Source: an uncultured Veillonellaceae bacterium (lineage in GTDB: Bacteria > Bacillota > Negativicutes > Selenomonadales > Selenomonadaceae). From it: 41,006 nt of DNA. Location: the NCBI GenBank assembly GCA_902773295.1, contig CACYDT010000095.1, positions 1-41,006 on the forward strand. Reading direction: 5' to 3'. Positions 24,108-33,278 of the stretch are shown here, piece by piece; position 1 is the first letter of the stretch, and every line of letters begins with the position of its first letter. The notes under the pieces are model-generated. The model did no database searches. It had not been told where the DNA came from and saw only the letters and a list, made by a program, of their open reading frames with translations. The position numbers and the translations under genes are program-made.

Positions 24108-25483
24108 CATGCCTCTTCCGGCGGATCGTCAAACCCCAGGATCCATGCGGCGATGAAGCCTGCAAGATATGCCGTGAGGATGCCGAGAAGATACATCCAG
24201 ACATTGTCTGTCGTGGGAGCCAGCGGAAGGCCGGAAATCCCCATGGCGCGTGCTCCGACCATGAAGGAAGCTTCCACGGCGCCGCCGAAGGCACCGCCGA
24301 TGCAGGCAGCGACAAAGGGCTTGCCAAGGGGGAAGGTGACGCCGTAAATCAAGGGTTCCCCGACCCCCATCATGCCGACAGGCAATGCGGAGAGAATGGT
24401 TTTCTTGAGAAAATGGTTCCGGGTCTTGAAATAGACCGCAATGGAAGCGCCTACCTGTCCGGCGCCTGCCATGGCGAGGATGGGAAGCAGCACCGTGACG
24501 CCGTAGCTTCCCAAAAGATCGGCATGGATCGGCGTGAATGCCTGGTGCACGCCAAACATGACCAGCGGAAGCCAGATGCCGCCGAGGATGAACCCCGTGA
24601 CTGCCCCGCCCCCACGGATAGCTCCCGTGGCCGCCGCGCCGATGGCATCGGAAATCATCCCGCCGACGGGCTGCAGGACAAAGGCCGCCGCCGCAACGGA
24701 AAGAATCACCGTCAAAAACGGGGTCAGGAAGAGATCGAGCATCTCTGGAACCATCCGGTGCAATCGCTTTTCTATCCATGCGGCCAGACCGGCGATGAGA
24801 ATGACGGCGATGACACCGCCCCGTCCCGGTACAAGAGACGCATCCCCAAAGGAAATCGAGGCAAGGCCCGGATGGCTGATAAACGCGCCGAGCAATCCGC
24901 CGAGAATGGGCGTGCCGCCGAATTCCTTGGCTGCATTGTAGCCGACAAAGAGATTCATGCCCCAGAAAACGGCATTGCCCGCGACTGCCATGAGATTCCA
25001 CAAGGGAGAGGCTACAAGGGACGGATCCAGCTTCGCGGCAATGGCAAGACAGCCCGTGAGCAAGCCGCAGGCAATGAAACCGGGGATGAGCGGGATGAAA
25101 ATGCCGGCAATGCGCTTGAAAAAGAGCTTGACGGGCGTGGCATTCCGCGCGCGTATCTGTTCATGGAGCGCTTTTCCGTCGCCGATCTTCGGCTGCGATT
25201 CAGAAACCGCCGAAGTTTCCCCGGAGGATTCTTTCAGCAGCTCCTTGAACATGCCTGCAATGATGGTTGCCTTGCCCGGGCCTAAAATGATTTGAAGCTC
25301 TTCCCCGCTATCATGGATGCCAAAGACCCCCTCCAGGGATTTGAGCCTCTCCAGCATTGCCCCATCCTTTTCGGCAAGCTGCAGGCGCAAGCGGGTCATG
25401 CAGTTCGAGACCTTCCGGATATTGCTGGCAGGACCGGTTTCTTCATAGATTTTTCTTGCGAGTTGTTCATTGGTCAATTTCAT
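24107..25483 (-). CDS. PTS sugar transporter EIIBC (glucose/sucrose family)
   Basis: 458 residues. IIB domain at the N-terminus with the phosphorylated Cys28 in SNCMTRLRL and the following GVFGIHDSGEELQIILG; a linker (about 85-115); then an IIC membrane domain with about ten helices, including IAGIFIPLIPGFIACGLLTG, GGIWLPLVMFGVHQAFTPIHADLL and the family signature MGVGEPLIYGVTFPL. No IIA domain is attached, so phosphate must come from a separate IIA (as with sucrose, trehalose or MurP N-acetylmuramate carriers of this family). The substrate cannot be decided. Last gene of a five-gene minus-strand operon, 11 bases after the binding-protein gene; start ATG 25483 with GAGGAG seven bases upstream. 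Confidence 0.94.
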   Translation of the reverse strand: MKLTNEQLARKIYEETGPASNIRKVSNCMTRLRLQLAEKDGAMLERLKSLEGVFGIHDSGEELQIILGPGKATIIAGMFKELLKESSGETSAVSESQPKIGDGKALHEQIRARNATPVKLFFKRIAGIFIPLIPGFIACGLLTGCLAIAAKLDPSLVASPLWNLMAVAGNAVFWGMNLFVGYNAAKEFGGTPILGGLLGAFISHPGLASISFGDASLVPGRGGVIAVILIAGLAAWIEKRLHRMVPEMLDLFLTPFLTVILSVAAAAFVLQPVGGMISDAIGAAATGAIRGGGAVTGFILGGIWLPLVMFGVHQAFTPIHADLLGSYGVTVLLPILAMAGAGQVGASIAVYFKTRNHFLKKTILSALPVGMMGVGEPLIYGVTFPLGKPFVAACIGGAFGGAVEASFMVGARAMGISGLPLAPTTDNVWMYLLGILTAYLAGFIAAWILGFDDPPEEA

Positions 25484-25494
25484 TCCGATACTCC

Positions 25495-26814
25495 TCAGTA
25501 TTGCAGCATGGCATTGATTTCCTTCTGCAATTTGTTCAGTGAATTATTGAAGGGAATCGTGCCGTTGATGATCTTGTTGATTTCTGTATCCGCATAAAGA
25601 AGTGCTGCGTAGTAGCTCTTGAACTTCGGCGGCATGACTGCCTCATCCATGACGTCGCTGATCGTTGCCATATCCATGTCCTCCACATTGGCTGCTTGTT
25701 TCCTGAAGATATCAGGGGCTTTCCCGAAAAGCACTACGTCACGCCGCACGGGAAGCCCTTGGGAATCCTGCAGGACACATGCCTGGATCTCCTCATCATA
25801 GCAGAGCTTCTTCAGGAAACGCCAAGCGAGTTCCGGATGCCTCGTACGGGCGCTCATGCTCACCAGCAAGGTATCCAGGGAAGATGTATTGCTGCCGGAA
25901 GGGCCGGCAGGAAGCTTGACGCAGTCCCATTCGAAGTCCGTATACTTTTTGATGCGCCAGGGATATGGCTTATAGGTACGGTATTGGGCAAAGGAAAACG
26001 GCCGGAAGGCGACCCTCCCCATATCGAAATCCTTCGCCGTCACCACCCTGCCCTTCCGGATGCCCCTCAATTCCATCATGAAACGCACTGCCGATTCCAT
26101 GCGCTCATCGGCGAAATAGGAAGCCCGTCCGTCTTCGCGGAAAAGGACAACGCCATTCGTGACGGCAGCCTGCTCCCATGTATAGCCATAGCAGCCGAAC
26201 TGATCCAGCGCACCATCCCCATCGACATCCCTGGTCACTTGGCGGCAGATTTCCAGGAATTCCTTCCATGTCCAGTCATTTTTCGGCATGGGAATCCCCT
26301 CTTGGGCAAGAAGTGTCTTGTTCACAAACATCAACGCAGGAACGCTCTCGCAGGGAAGCGCATAGGAACGTCCCTCATACTTCCCGTAGTCCAACGCCGC
26401 ACGGTAATAGTTCCCGGCATCAAAATCCCTGTCTTTTTCCATGAAATCAGAAAGATCCATGAGTGCTCCCATGGAGGCGTAAAGATTGAAATCATCGGAA
26501 AGAACAAAGAACACATCCGGCTCCTTCCGCCCCATCATCTGCTCTGCCAGCCATTCCGCATAATCCTCTTTTTTTATGCCGCTGACATATTCCACACGGA
26601 TGCCGGGATAATCCTCCCGGAACTCCCGGATGGCCGCATCGATGACGGCATAATTGTTCCCATGAGGAACCTCCCAGTTGCTCCCGACGAAAATACCGAC
26701 CCGGAGCACGCGTTCCTGCCCTTTCAGATAGTACGCCCCCGCCGCGAAAAGCAGCAGGGCAATGCCGGCAACTGCCAGGAAAAGGCGGCGGCGGCTCTTC
26801 TCTGCCGCCTCCAT
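25495..26814 (-). CDS. membrane-anchored family-1 extracellular solute-binding protein (orphan)
   Basis: 439 residues of the family that binds sugars for ABC importers (MalE-like): LRVGIFVGSNWEVP, IDAAIREFREDYPGIRVEYV, EPDVFFVLSDDFNLYASMGALMDL, WTWKEFLEICRQVT, and HPELAWRFLKKL. A hydrophobic segment (about residues 10-30) lacks both a lipobox Cys and an obvious cleavage site, so it probably stays anchored. No permease or ATPase gene is nearby, so a sensory rather than transport role is likely, working with the kinase upstream. Its ATG shares one base with the stop of the response-regulator gene (TGATG), so translation is coupled. Confidence 0.9.
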   Translation of the reverse strand: MEAAEKSRRRLFLAVAGIALLLFAAGAYYLKGQERVLRVGIFVGSNWEVPHGNNYAVIDAAIREFREDYPGIRVEYVSGIKKEDYAEWLAEQMMGRKEPDVFFVLSDDFNLYASMGALMDLSDFMEKDRDFDAGNYYRAALDYGKYEGRSYALPCESVPALMFVNKTLLAQEGIPMPKNDWTWKEFLEICRQVTRDVDGDGALDQFGCYGYTWEQAAVTNGVVLFREDGRASYFADERMESAVRFMMELRGIRKGRVVTAKDFDMGRVAFRPFSFAQYRTYKPYPWRIKKYTDFEWDCVKLPAGPSGSNTSSLDTLLVSMSARTRHPELAWRFLKKLCYDEEIQACVLQDSQGLPVRRDVVLFGKAPDIFRKQAANVEDMDMATISDVMDEAVMPPKFKSYYAALLYADTEINKIINGTIPFNNSLNKLQKEINAMLQY

Positions 26815-27488
26815 CAGCCTTCCTCCAGAGCGCTTGCGGCAAGGCCGGTCTGGACTGCCCAGATTGCCATCTGTGTCCGATCGCGCAAAGCCAGCTTGGA
26901 AAGGGCAGCGCTCAGATTATTGCGCACCGTTCCCTCCGAAAACTTGAGCCTTTCGGCGATTTCCTTGTTGGAGAGCCCCTGCCCCACGAGACGTGCGATA
27001 TTGCGCTCCGTGCGGCTGAGCTCTCCCGCCCCTGTCTCATCGGCATCCACGGCCAGATTGGACTGCGCCATCCGGCTGAACAGCTTCACCACTTTCGTGA
27101 CGACGCCGGGATTGAGCATGGAACCACCGCTCACCACGGTGCGGATAGCCGTGGAGAGTTCCGGCACGGAGACGCCTTTCAGCAGGTAACCGCTGGCTCC
27201 GTATTTCAATGCATTGTAGACATATTCATCATCATCGAAAGTGGTGAGTATGATGATTTTGGCCTGAGGATATTTTTCCTTCACGGCCTTGGTGCACAGT
27301 ACACCATCCAGTTCGGGCATGCGCACATCCATGAGGATGACATCCGGCACGTTCCCCGCCATGATCTCCAGGAGCTGCCGCCCGTTCTCCGCCAGACCGA
27401 TGACCTCCATATCGGGGTTCAGATCCAGAACGACCTTCAGGCTTTCCCTGATCAGTTCCTGGTCATCGGCAATCATAATCTTGATCAT
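26814..27488 (-). CDS. NarL/FixJ-family response regulator
   Basis: 224 residues. The receiver domain begins MIKIMIADDQELIRESL, with acceptor Asp54 in VILMDVRMPELDG, the Thr in ILTTFDDDEYV and the Lys in GYLLKGV. The C-terminal LuxR-type helix-turn-helix is LSRTERNIARLVGQGLSNKEIAERLKFSEGTVRNNLSAALSKL. It should be phosphorylated by the kinase encoded just upstream and activate the sugar genes here or elsewhere. Start: ATG 27488 overlaps the kinase stop by one base; a GTG one codon earlier (27491) is seven bases from GGAGG and equally possible. Confidence 0.95.
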   Translation of the reverse strand: MIKIMIADDQELIRESLKVVLDLNPDMEVIGLAENGRQLLEIMAGNVPDVILMDVRMPELDGVLCTKAVKEKYPQAKIIILTTFDDDEYVYNALKYGASGYLLKGVSVPELSTAIRTVVSGGSMLNPGVVTKVVKLFSRMAQSNLAVDADETGAGELSRTERNIARLVGQGLSNKEIAERLKFSEGTVRNNLSAALSKLALRDRTQMAIWAVQTGLAASALEEG

Positions 27489-28768
27489 CACAAATGTTCC
27501 TCCTGGTTCATGGGAATCTCCGCCTCAACGATGAAACCGGCATCATTCCAGAAATTCAAGGTGCCATGAAGGAGCTCCAGCCGCTCCTTCATGTGGCGAA
27601 GCCCGAAGCCCTGTTTCACGTCCTCGCAGCCTGTGCCGTCATCGGCGATGATGATGCGAAGCCTCCCCTCGCTGCTTCCGATGGTCAGGTTCACATTTTT
27701 TGCGCGTCCATGCCTGTTGGCATTCGTAATGCCCTCCTGGACCACGCGGTAAATGACTTCCTCCTGATCCTCCCTGAGACGCTCCGGCCAGCCGACCACC
27801 GTAAAATTGATCTTCATCCCGGAGGATGAGGCAAATTCCTCTGTCATGCGAACGAGCGCCTCGCGGAAAGGAAGTTTCTCCAAATCATCGGGACGGAGCT
27901 TTTTCACGGAGCGGCGTACATCCGTGATGCCCCTCTGCGCTGTTTCACGGATTTTTCCCAGCTGTTTCTTGGTGAAGTCCGGCGCCGCATCCATCGTAAG
28001 GATGCAGGCATCCAGCCCTGCGACGATGCCGGTAAGCGCATGCCCAAGAGTATCATGGATCTCCCTCGCCAGACGGTTCCTCTCACGCGTCTCTGCCATG
28101 CGTTCCGCCTCAATGGCATACGCCCGCAAGCGCTTGTTCGCCTCTCCCAATTGCTCGTTCAGGAGACGGATCCGCTCCTTCTCCTCATGTTTCCCCTTGA
28201 CCAGAAGCACCATGTAAATCACAAAAAGGGCGATGTTGACGGATATGAAGACATTCCTTGCCGCCAGAAGAGCTGCCTGCGCCGCAGAATCATAATAGGC
28301 GATATAGGCTTCAAAGGGAACGACCTTCATCTGGAATACAGCAAGATTGTAATTGGAAATGAAATAAAGACCCAGCATGGCAGCTACCAGGATATATTCC
28401 TGATGCTTTCCCCCGTAGCGATCCATGAGATCCGCCACGACAAGCAGAACAATGCCGTCATAGGAAAGATTGATGCTCCGCATGAGCAGGACACAGGAAC
28501 CGATTTCTGCCAGGAACACCAGAAGCCGCCACCGCGCTTTGATGTGTATGGAATTGCGGTAGATCCATCCCAGGGTCATCATCAGAGCCAGGGAGAACAA
28601 TGTCAAAAGGAAACTTTCCAGAGCCGGGAGCGGAAGTGCGGGAACCTGCTCCAAAAAGGAACGCGCCCCCATGGACCGGCTGATCTTTGTCTGCGTGATG
28701 CACATGAAACCGGACAGGAGCAGGACAATCAACGCATTATAGCTCCACAGAAGCTTGAGTATGCCCAT
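27488..28768 (-). CDS. membrane sensor histidine kinase (DesK/NarX-like, HisKA_3)
   Basis: 426 residues. Six or so hydrophobic segments fill residues 1-205, with little extracellular sequence, then a coiled stretch (EEKERIRLLNEQLGEANKRL), the HisKA_3 phosphoacceptor EIHDTLGHALTG with His238, and a HATPase domain (VVQEGITNANRHGRAKNV, IIADDGTGCEDVKQGFGLRHMKERL). With so little outside the membrane, it probably reads its signal through the anchored binding proteins on either side of the operon, as XylFII does for LytS in clostridia; that link is inference. Starts one base after the stop of the upstream binding protein and overlaps the regulator gene by one base. Confidence 0.94.
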   Translation of the reverse strand: MGILKLLWSYNALIVLLLSGFMCITQTKISRSMGARSFLEQVPALPLPALESFLLTLFSLALMMTLGWIYRNSIHIKARWRLLVFLAEIGSCVLLMRSINLSYDGIVLLVVADLMDRYGGKHQEYILVAAMLGLYFISNYNLAVFQMKVVPFEAYIAYYDSAAQAALLAARNVFISVNIALFVIYMVLLVKGKHEEKERIRLLNEQLGEANKRLRAYAIEAERMAETRERNRLAREIHDTLGHALTGIVAGLDACILTMDAAPDFTKKQLGKIRETAQRGITDVRRSVKKLRPDDLEKLPFREALVRMTEEFASSSGMKINFTVVGWPERLREDQEEVIYRVVQEGITNANRHGRAKNVNLTIGSSEGRLRIIIADDGTGCEDVKQGFGLRHMKERLELLHGTLNFWNDAGFIVEAEIPMNQEEHL

Positions 28769-28769
28769 C

Positions 28770-29741
28770 TCAATCCCACTCCTCGATGTTGTCTGCAGAA
28801 ATATCGTCGCGGGTCAGAAGATGGGTAGGCAACGTAATCTGCGGCTTCTCCACGTGTTTCCCCGCGAGAATATCGTATGCCTGTTCCGCAGCAATATGCC
28901 CGATGCTGCGCGGGGATTGCTCCGCAGTTGCAGCCATATGCCCGGCAGCAATCATCTCCTTGGTTTCCGGTACGCCATCCACTCCATAGACCTGCACGGC
29001 ATCCAGTCTCCCGGCGTTCTGCAGGGCAGCAATGGCGCCAAGCGCCGCAGGGTCGTTGAGCGCCATGACGATATCAATCTCTGGATGACGCTTGAGCATC
29101 CGCTCCATGGCAGGCATGGCGAGTTCCAGCTGCCCCAGGCATTCCTCTTCATCCACAATGACAAACCCAGGATATTTCCCGAGCGTATCCCGGAACCCCC
29201 GGATGCGGTCAACTGCAGAGCGGGCGCCTGCATGTTTCAGGAGAGCCACCTTCCCGCCGCCGGAATGGGCGATGAGATGCTGTGCGCATTGAACGCCGGC
29301 CTCGTAATTGTCGGAAACCACGGTGCAGGCTATGAACCGGTCATCCTGCACGCTTGTATCAATGGCAATGACAGGCACCTCCGCCTGATAAGCGGCCTGC
29401 AGGGCAGGTTCCATTTCCTGCCAGTCCACGGGATTGATAAAAATGAGTTCCACCCCGCCTTCGATGAGCTCTTTCACCTCCGCAATCTGGCGTTCCACGG
29501 AAAGCGCAGGGTCGCGGGAAATGAGCACATCCCCGTGGTTTTCCACTACCGCACGGATTTCCTCATCAATGATTTCGTAGAAGGGATTGTTGAGGGTCAT
29601 GTAAACAGCGCCAAGCTTCCGCCGATGCTCATTCTGGCGCGCCGAATAGTCTGCCTCGATCAGACGCATCACGCCTTCTGCCACGATGCCTGCAATCATC
29701 ATAGCGACGAGCAGCCAAAAAATTTTTTTGTCCTGTTTCAT
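28770..29741 (-). CDS. membrane-anchored ribose/galactose-type sugar-binding protein
   Basis: 323 residues of the type-I periplasmic binding protein class (RbsB/XylF-like, also the LacI effector fold): LGAVYMTLNNPFYEIIDEEIRAVVE, SVERQIAEVKELIEGGVELIFINPVDW, VPVIAIDTSVQDD, VSDNYEAGVQCAQHL, RIRGFRDTLGKYP, VMALNDPAALGAIAALQNAG, and VYGVDGVPETKEMI. An N-terminal helix (KKIFWLLVAMMIAGIVAEG) has no lipobox and may anchor it. No ABC transporter is adjacent. First gene of the operon, so likely the signal-input part. Start ATG 29741 with AAAGGA upstream. Confidence 0.92.
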   Translation of the reverse strand: MKQDKKIFWLLVAMMIAGIVAEGVMRLIEADYSARQNEHRRKLGAVYMTLNNPFYEIIDEEIRAVVENHGDVLISRDPALSVERQIAEVKELIEGGVELIFINPVDWQEMEPALQAAYQAEVPVIAIDTSVQDDRFIACTVVSDNYEAGVQCAQHLIAHSGGGKVALLKHAGARSAVDRIRGFRDTLGKYPGFVIVDEEECLGQLELAMPAMERMLKRHPEIDIVMALNDPAALGAIAALQNAGRLDAVQVYGVDGVPETKEMIAAGHMAATAEQSPRSIGHIAAEQAYDILAGKHVEKPQITLPTHLLTRDDISADNIEEWD

Positions 29742-29772
29742 GGTGATTTCCTTTGTTCTGCAGAATCATAAC

Positions 29773-29804
29773 GGCGTGTTGATGCATTTCATGATCAACA
29801 CGCC
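29773..29804. terminator. 11-bp hairpin between murA and the sugar-sensing operon
   Basis: GGCGTGTTGAT (29773-29783) and ATCAACACGCC (29794-29804) form a perfect stem with a 10-base loop. There is no T tract, so it may slow transcription after murA or stabilise the 3' end rather than end it outright. Confidence 0.45.
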
Positions 29805-29818
29805 TGAATCGCCATTCC

Positions 29819-31084
29819 CTATTGTTCAACCCTGCGGATATCCGCTCCCAGGCCTACTAATTTATCTACGAGATTGTCATAGCCCCGGTCGATATGATGG
29901 ATATATCCCACCTGCGTTTCCCCCTCGGCCACAAGGCCGGCCAGCACCATTGCCGCACCGGCGCGGAGGTCTGTCGCCTTGACCTGGCAGCCTGTGAGAC
30001 GTTCCACGCCCTCGACTACGGATGTACGCCCCTCTATCTTGATATGGGCTCCCATGCGTTTGAGCTCATCCACATGCATGAAGCGATTCTCAAAAACGGT
30101 CTCCGTGACCATTCCAGTGCCTTCGGACACGGCCATCATCGCCATGAACTGGGCCTGCATATCCGTGGGGAACCCCGGATATGGCATGGTTTTGATGTCC
30201 ACCGTCCTGGTGCGCCGATTGCAGCTCACCCGTATGCCATCCACATCCTCTTCCAATGTGACCCCTGCTTCCTTGAGCTTGGCAATCACGGGTTTCAGAT
30301 GCTCGCTGATGGCATTTTCGATATAGACATTCCCCCGGGTCATAGCTGCGGCCACCATATAGGTGCCTGCCTCGATGCGATCCGGGATAATCGTGTAATC
30401 CCGCCCGATCAGTTTGGGACGCCCCTCAATCTTTATGACATTCGTGCCGGCTCCCCTGATTTTTGCTCCCATGACATTGAGATAGTTTGCCAGATCGACG
30501 ATTTCCGGCTCCTGTGCCGGATTTTCCAGTACCGTCTGCCCTTCTGCCATAGAGGCAGCCATGAGGATATTCTCCGTGGCGCCCACGCTCGGGAAATCCA
30601 GGTAAACTCTCGCGCCTTTGAGCCCATGAGGCGAAGTAGCCTCTATAAAGCCATGGCCGATATGGATATCCGCCCCCAATGCCTCAAATCCCTTCAGATG
30701 AAGGTCAATGGGACGGGTGCCGATGGCACAGCCGCCGGGCAGGGAAATCTTCGCCTTCCCGCAACGCGCCAAAAGAGGGCCCATGATAAGAAACGAAGCC
30801 CGCATTTTCCGCACGAGATCATATGGGGCCTCACAGCAGTCAATCTGCGTGCTGTCCACAGAAAGCTGATGCTTCTCTTCATCAAAGGATGCCTTTACCC
30901 CCAACTTCTTTATGACCTCCGTAATCGTATGGACATCTTCCAGCGCAGGGACATCATCAAGCACACTGGCCTTTTCCTGTCCCAGGAGAGTCGCAGCAAT
31001 AATCGGCAGCACGGCATTCTTGGCGCCGCTGATCTTGACCCTGCCTTCCAGGCGATGTCCGCCGTTGATAATCAATTTTTCCAT
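29819..31084 (-). CDS. murA: UDP-N-acetylglucosamine 1-carboxyvinyltransferase MurA
   Basis: 421 residues. First committed step of peptidoglycan synthesis: transfer of enolpyruvate from PEP to UDP-GlcNAc in the cytoplasm. Seen: [21 protein letters not shown] with the Lys22-Asn23 pair, the catalytic Cys119 in [23 protein letters not shown] (the fosfomycin target), [18 protein letters not shown], and [14 protein letters not shown]. Length is normal and all motifs are intact. It lies 18 bases downstream of the S55 peptidase gene on the same strand. The ribosome-binding site is weak (GGGAG far upstream of the ATG at 31084). Confidence 0.97.
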   Translation of the reverse strand: MEKLIINGGHRLEGRVKISGAKNAVLPIIAATLLGQEKASVLDDVPALEDVHTITEVIKKLGVKASFDEEKHQLSVDSTQIDCCEAPYDLVRKMRASFLIMGPLLARCGKAKISLPGGCAIGTRPIDLHLKGFEALGADIHIGHGFIEATSPHGLKGARVYLDFPSVGATENILMAASMAEGQTVLENPAQEPEIVDLANYLNVMGAKIRGAGTNVIKIEGRPKLIGRDYTIIPDRIEAGTYMVAAAMTRGNVYIENAISEHLKPVIAKLKEAGVTLEEDVDGIRVSCNRRTRTVDIKTMPYPGFPTDMQAQFMAMMAVSEGTGMVTETVFENRFMHVDELKRMGAHIKIEGRTSVVEGVERLTGCQVKATDLRAGAAMVLAGLVAEGETQVGYIHHIDRGYDNLVDKLVGLGADIRRVEQ

Positions 31085-31102
31085 TCTACGTCCAACATCT
31101 CC

Positions 31103-33136
31103 CTATTTCTCCACATGCAAAACCGCGTGGATGGAATTCTCGATGATATAATCCGTCACCAGCTTCGCTTCCCCATTGTCTTTCGGTTTGTCCGAACCCA
31201 ACAGCTTCACCGTGCGGGGCTCCTGGTTTCCGGAAGAATGCTTTGCAGCTTCCAGCGCTTCCTTCGCGGCCTTTTTCTGCTGCTTCTCATTCATGACCGG
31301 AGCCGCCCCCGGGGCAATGACAATTTCATTGTTGCGATGCGTGGACAGGAACTGCTTGAGCTTTTCCTTTGTGCTTATGTTCCTGTCCTCTCCCGCAGGC
31401 AAGGACAGCAGCAAACTCCCGTCCGCCCCCTGTTGCAGGCTGATCCCCTGACCGGCCGGAACCAGCCCGCCTCCGCGGACATCCAGGTTCAGGATTCCCG
31501 GAAGCTGCTTCTTCGGAACCTGATAGGGAATCGTAAGGGTAATTTTTTCATTCCTGTACGGTTTGAGCGTTGTCGTGAAATTCACAATCTCCCCGGGCTT
31601 CACCTTCGTCTTATCCGGTACCGCCGAAACCAGGGTTGCCGTTTTGCGGCCGCCATTCACATCAATCTCCGCCTGGACATCAAGAATGGACGATTCCTCG
31701 TCCGGGTTCGAGCAAATGATGTTCACCGCCTGGGCAAGTTCCAAAATGGCGGTTTTCCCTACATCCGACACATTGTAGAACATATTCGTCCGCTCTGCCT
31801 TGCCTGACTCTGCAGCATCCGTACGAATGACGAAATGGATCTGGATCGTATTCTCTCCCATGGTATCCGACGTTTTGCTCATCGCAGCATACGCCATGCT
31901 GGCCGTGAGCTGGGCCAATAAATCCTCATCATAGGCAATCCGGGTGGTATAGCTTTGCTCGCGGCCCAGAACATGATCCCTCACCAGGACTTTCATGGGC
32001 ACAATGTTCGGGAAAACCCCAAGCTCACCTGCCACGCCGGTATCGCGATCCTGGCTGATGCGCCCGATGATGTGTCCGATATTCGACAGTTTCATCCCGG
32101 AGCTCACGCCGCTGACAGTACCCACCACCGAGGCATCCGTCAGAAAGTAATTGACATTCCCTTTGTGGAGAAAGGAGTGACCGAATCCCAACACGCGCTT
32201 GCCATCCACTAACGTAACGGTTCCCGTGGCAGCGATGGAGAAGTCGCCATAGGCAAGCGCCACCCCCATCATGCTGCCCGGCTGCAGCGTGGCATGGTAA
32301 TCCGTTCCCTTCTCTCCCGTGAAAAACGTTGCATCGAGAGGACGGATGTGCGAGGAACGTCCCAGAAAGGTATGGTTGAGCAGAAAAGAGCGCGAGGCAT
32401 CATTGAATCCCTGGAGATATACCCCGGACTTTTCTTCCGTCGATTCCTTTGCGACAGGTTCTGCTTCTGCAGGCTTTGCTTCCGCAGGCTTTGCTTCCGC
32501 AGGCTTTGCTTCCGCAGGCTTCGCTTCCGCAGGCTTCGCTTCCGCAGGCTTCGCTTCCGCATCCTGCTGCGCTGCCTTTTCATCCGTGCCTGCCGACGCA
32601 TCTTTCGATGCTGGGGCTTTTGCTTCCTCTGTTTCTTTTTTCTCGTCGTCTTTTTTCTCTCTTGCAGCTCTCTCTTCTGCAACCTTCTTGAGATCAATGG
32701 TGGAAATATGCGTCTGGTTCTTATTGTCCGGCATATTCCAGAGAGCAATCATATCCTCGATGGGCGTGATAAAGAACGTGAAAGGAGACAGGTCTTTCAC
32801 ACTCGACGACAGCGCCCCTACCAGGCGGCCATCCAAATAGACAGGGCTGCCGCTCATTCCATGCAAAACCCCGCCGGTGGATTCAATCAAATCACCGGAT
32901 GCCTTTGCCATGATCATGGGCGTCGTTGTCTTTCCGTTCTGTACGACTCCCACGACATCTACATGGAAAGGACGTATCTCCCCGCTTTCATCCACCACCG
33001 TATAGGCTGTGCCTGACATGCCCTGCGCCACTTCCCCCACGGGCAGGATGGGAGGTATTTCCGCCGAAACGGTGCCTGCTCCCAAGAACACAGCCGCAAA
33101 GCTTGCCGCCAGAACCTTTCTCAATAATCTATGCAA
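31103..33136 (-). CDS. SpoIVB-type (S55) peptidase domain protein, exported
   Basis: 677 residues. N-terminal signal peptide (about 1-26, ending TVSAE). S55 domain: EVAQGMSGTAYTVV, VDVVGVVQNGKTTTPMIMAKASG, and the serine-active-site segment GMSGSPVYLDGRLVGAL (93-107), continuing after an insert at DGKRVLGFGHSFLHKGNV. The insert holds a Lys/Glu/Ala-rich linker with a tandem EAKPA repeat (DNA at 32463-32561). The C-terminal half (about 430-677) is unlike SpoIVB. SpoIVB cuts SpoIVFA in Bacillus sporulation; this protein, beside murA and envelope genes, is more likely a periplasmic envelope protein. Start: TTG at 33136 has GAGGTG six bases upstream; the frame extends to a TTG at 33157 without one. 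Confidence 0.85.
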   Translation of the reverse strand: MHRLLRKVLAASFAAVFLGAGTVSAEIPPILPVGEVAQGMSGTAYTVVDESGEIRPFHVDVVGVVQNGKTTTPMIMAKASGDLIESTGGVLHGMSGSPVYLDGRLVGALSSSVKDLSPFTFFITPIEDMIALWNMPDNKNQTHISTIDLKKVAEERAAREKKDDEKKETEEAKAPASKDASAGTDEKAAQQDAEAKPAEAKPAEAKPAEAKPAEAKPAEAKPAEAEPVAKESTEEKSGVYLQGFNDASRSFLLNHTFLGRSSHIRPLDATFFTGEKGTDYHATLQPGSMMGVALAYGDFSIAATGTVTLVDGKRVLGFGHSFLHKGNVNYFLTDASVVGTVSGVSSGMKLSNIGHIIGRISQDRDTGVAGELGVFPNIVPMKVLVRDHVLGREQSYTTRIAYDEDLLAQLTASMAYAAMSKTSDTMGENTIQIHFVIRTDAAESGKAERTNMFYNVSDVGKTAILELAQAVNIICSNPDEESSILDVQAEIDVNGGRKTATLVSAVPDKTKVKPGEIVNFTTTLKPYRNEKITLTIPYQVPKKQLPGILNLDVRGGGLVPAGQGISLQQGADGSLLLSLPAGEDRNISTKEKLKQFLSTHRNNEIVIAPGAAPVMNEKQQKKAAKEALEAAKHSSGNQEPRTVKLLGSDKPKDNGEAKLVTDYIIENSIHAVLHVEK
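32463..32561 (-). repeat. 15-bp in-frame tandem repeat coding EAKPA
   Basis: Six full copies of GCTTCCGCAGGCTT(T/C) and a partial seventh (plus-strand reading), the first with one change. Three copies end in T and three in C, so the array grew by unequal exchange or slippage. Each unit adds five residues to the linker without shifting frame. Confidence 0.9.
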
Positions 33137-33193
33137 AGAATTCACCTCATTGCTCAAATCATCATATCGATTGATATTATAACGCCGTTATTC

Positions 33194-33247
33194 AAGTTTT
33201 GCCAACGGCAAAACTTCCACTTAGCGTTTCGACGGGAAAATCCCGTC
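33194..33247. repeat. two tandem perfect hairpins between the glycosidase and S55 peptidase genes
   Basis: AAGTTTTGCC-AAC-GGCAAAACTT (33194-33216) and GACGGGA-AAA-TCCCGTC (33231-33247). A TAACGCCGTT direct repeat brackets them (near 33179 and 33248). No T tract is present. The TTTGCC..GGCAAA core recurs at 40979-40993. Confidence 0.6.
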
Positions 33248-33278
33248 ATAACGCCGTTGCGACGCAAACGCCAGCCCC

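Noticed and set aside
29894..31807. Plus-strand open frame of about 640 codons across murA and the S55 peptidase gene
   Set aside because: It spans two real minus-strand genes and their junction and shows no domain.
32463..32561. Short regular repeats that might suggest a CRISPR array
   Set aside because: Units are contiguous 15-mers without spacers and lie in frame inside a coding sequence.
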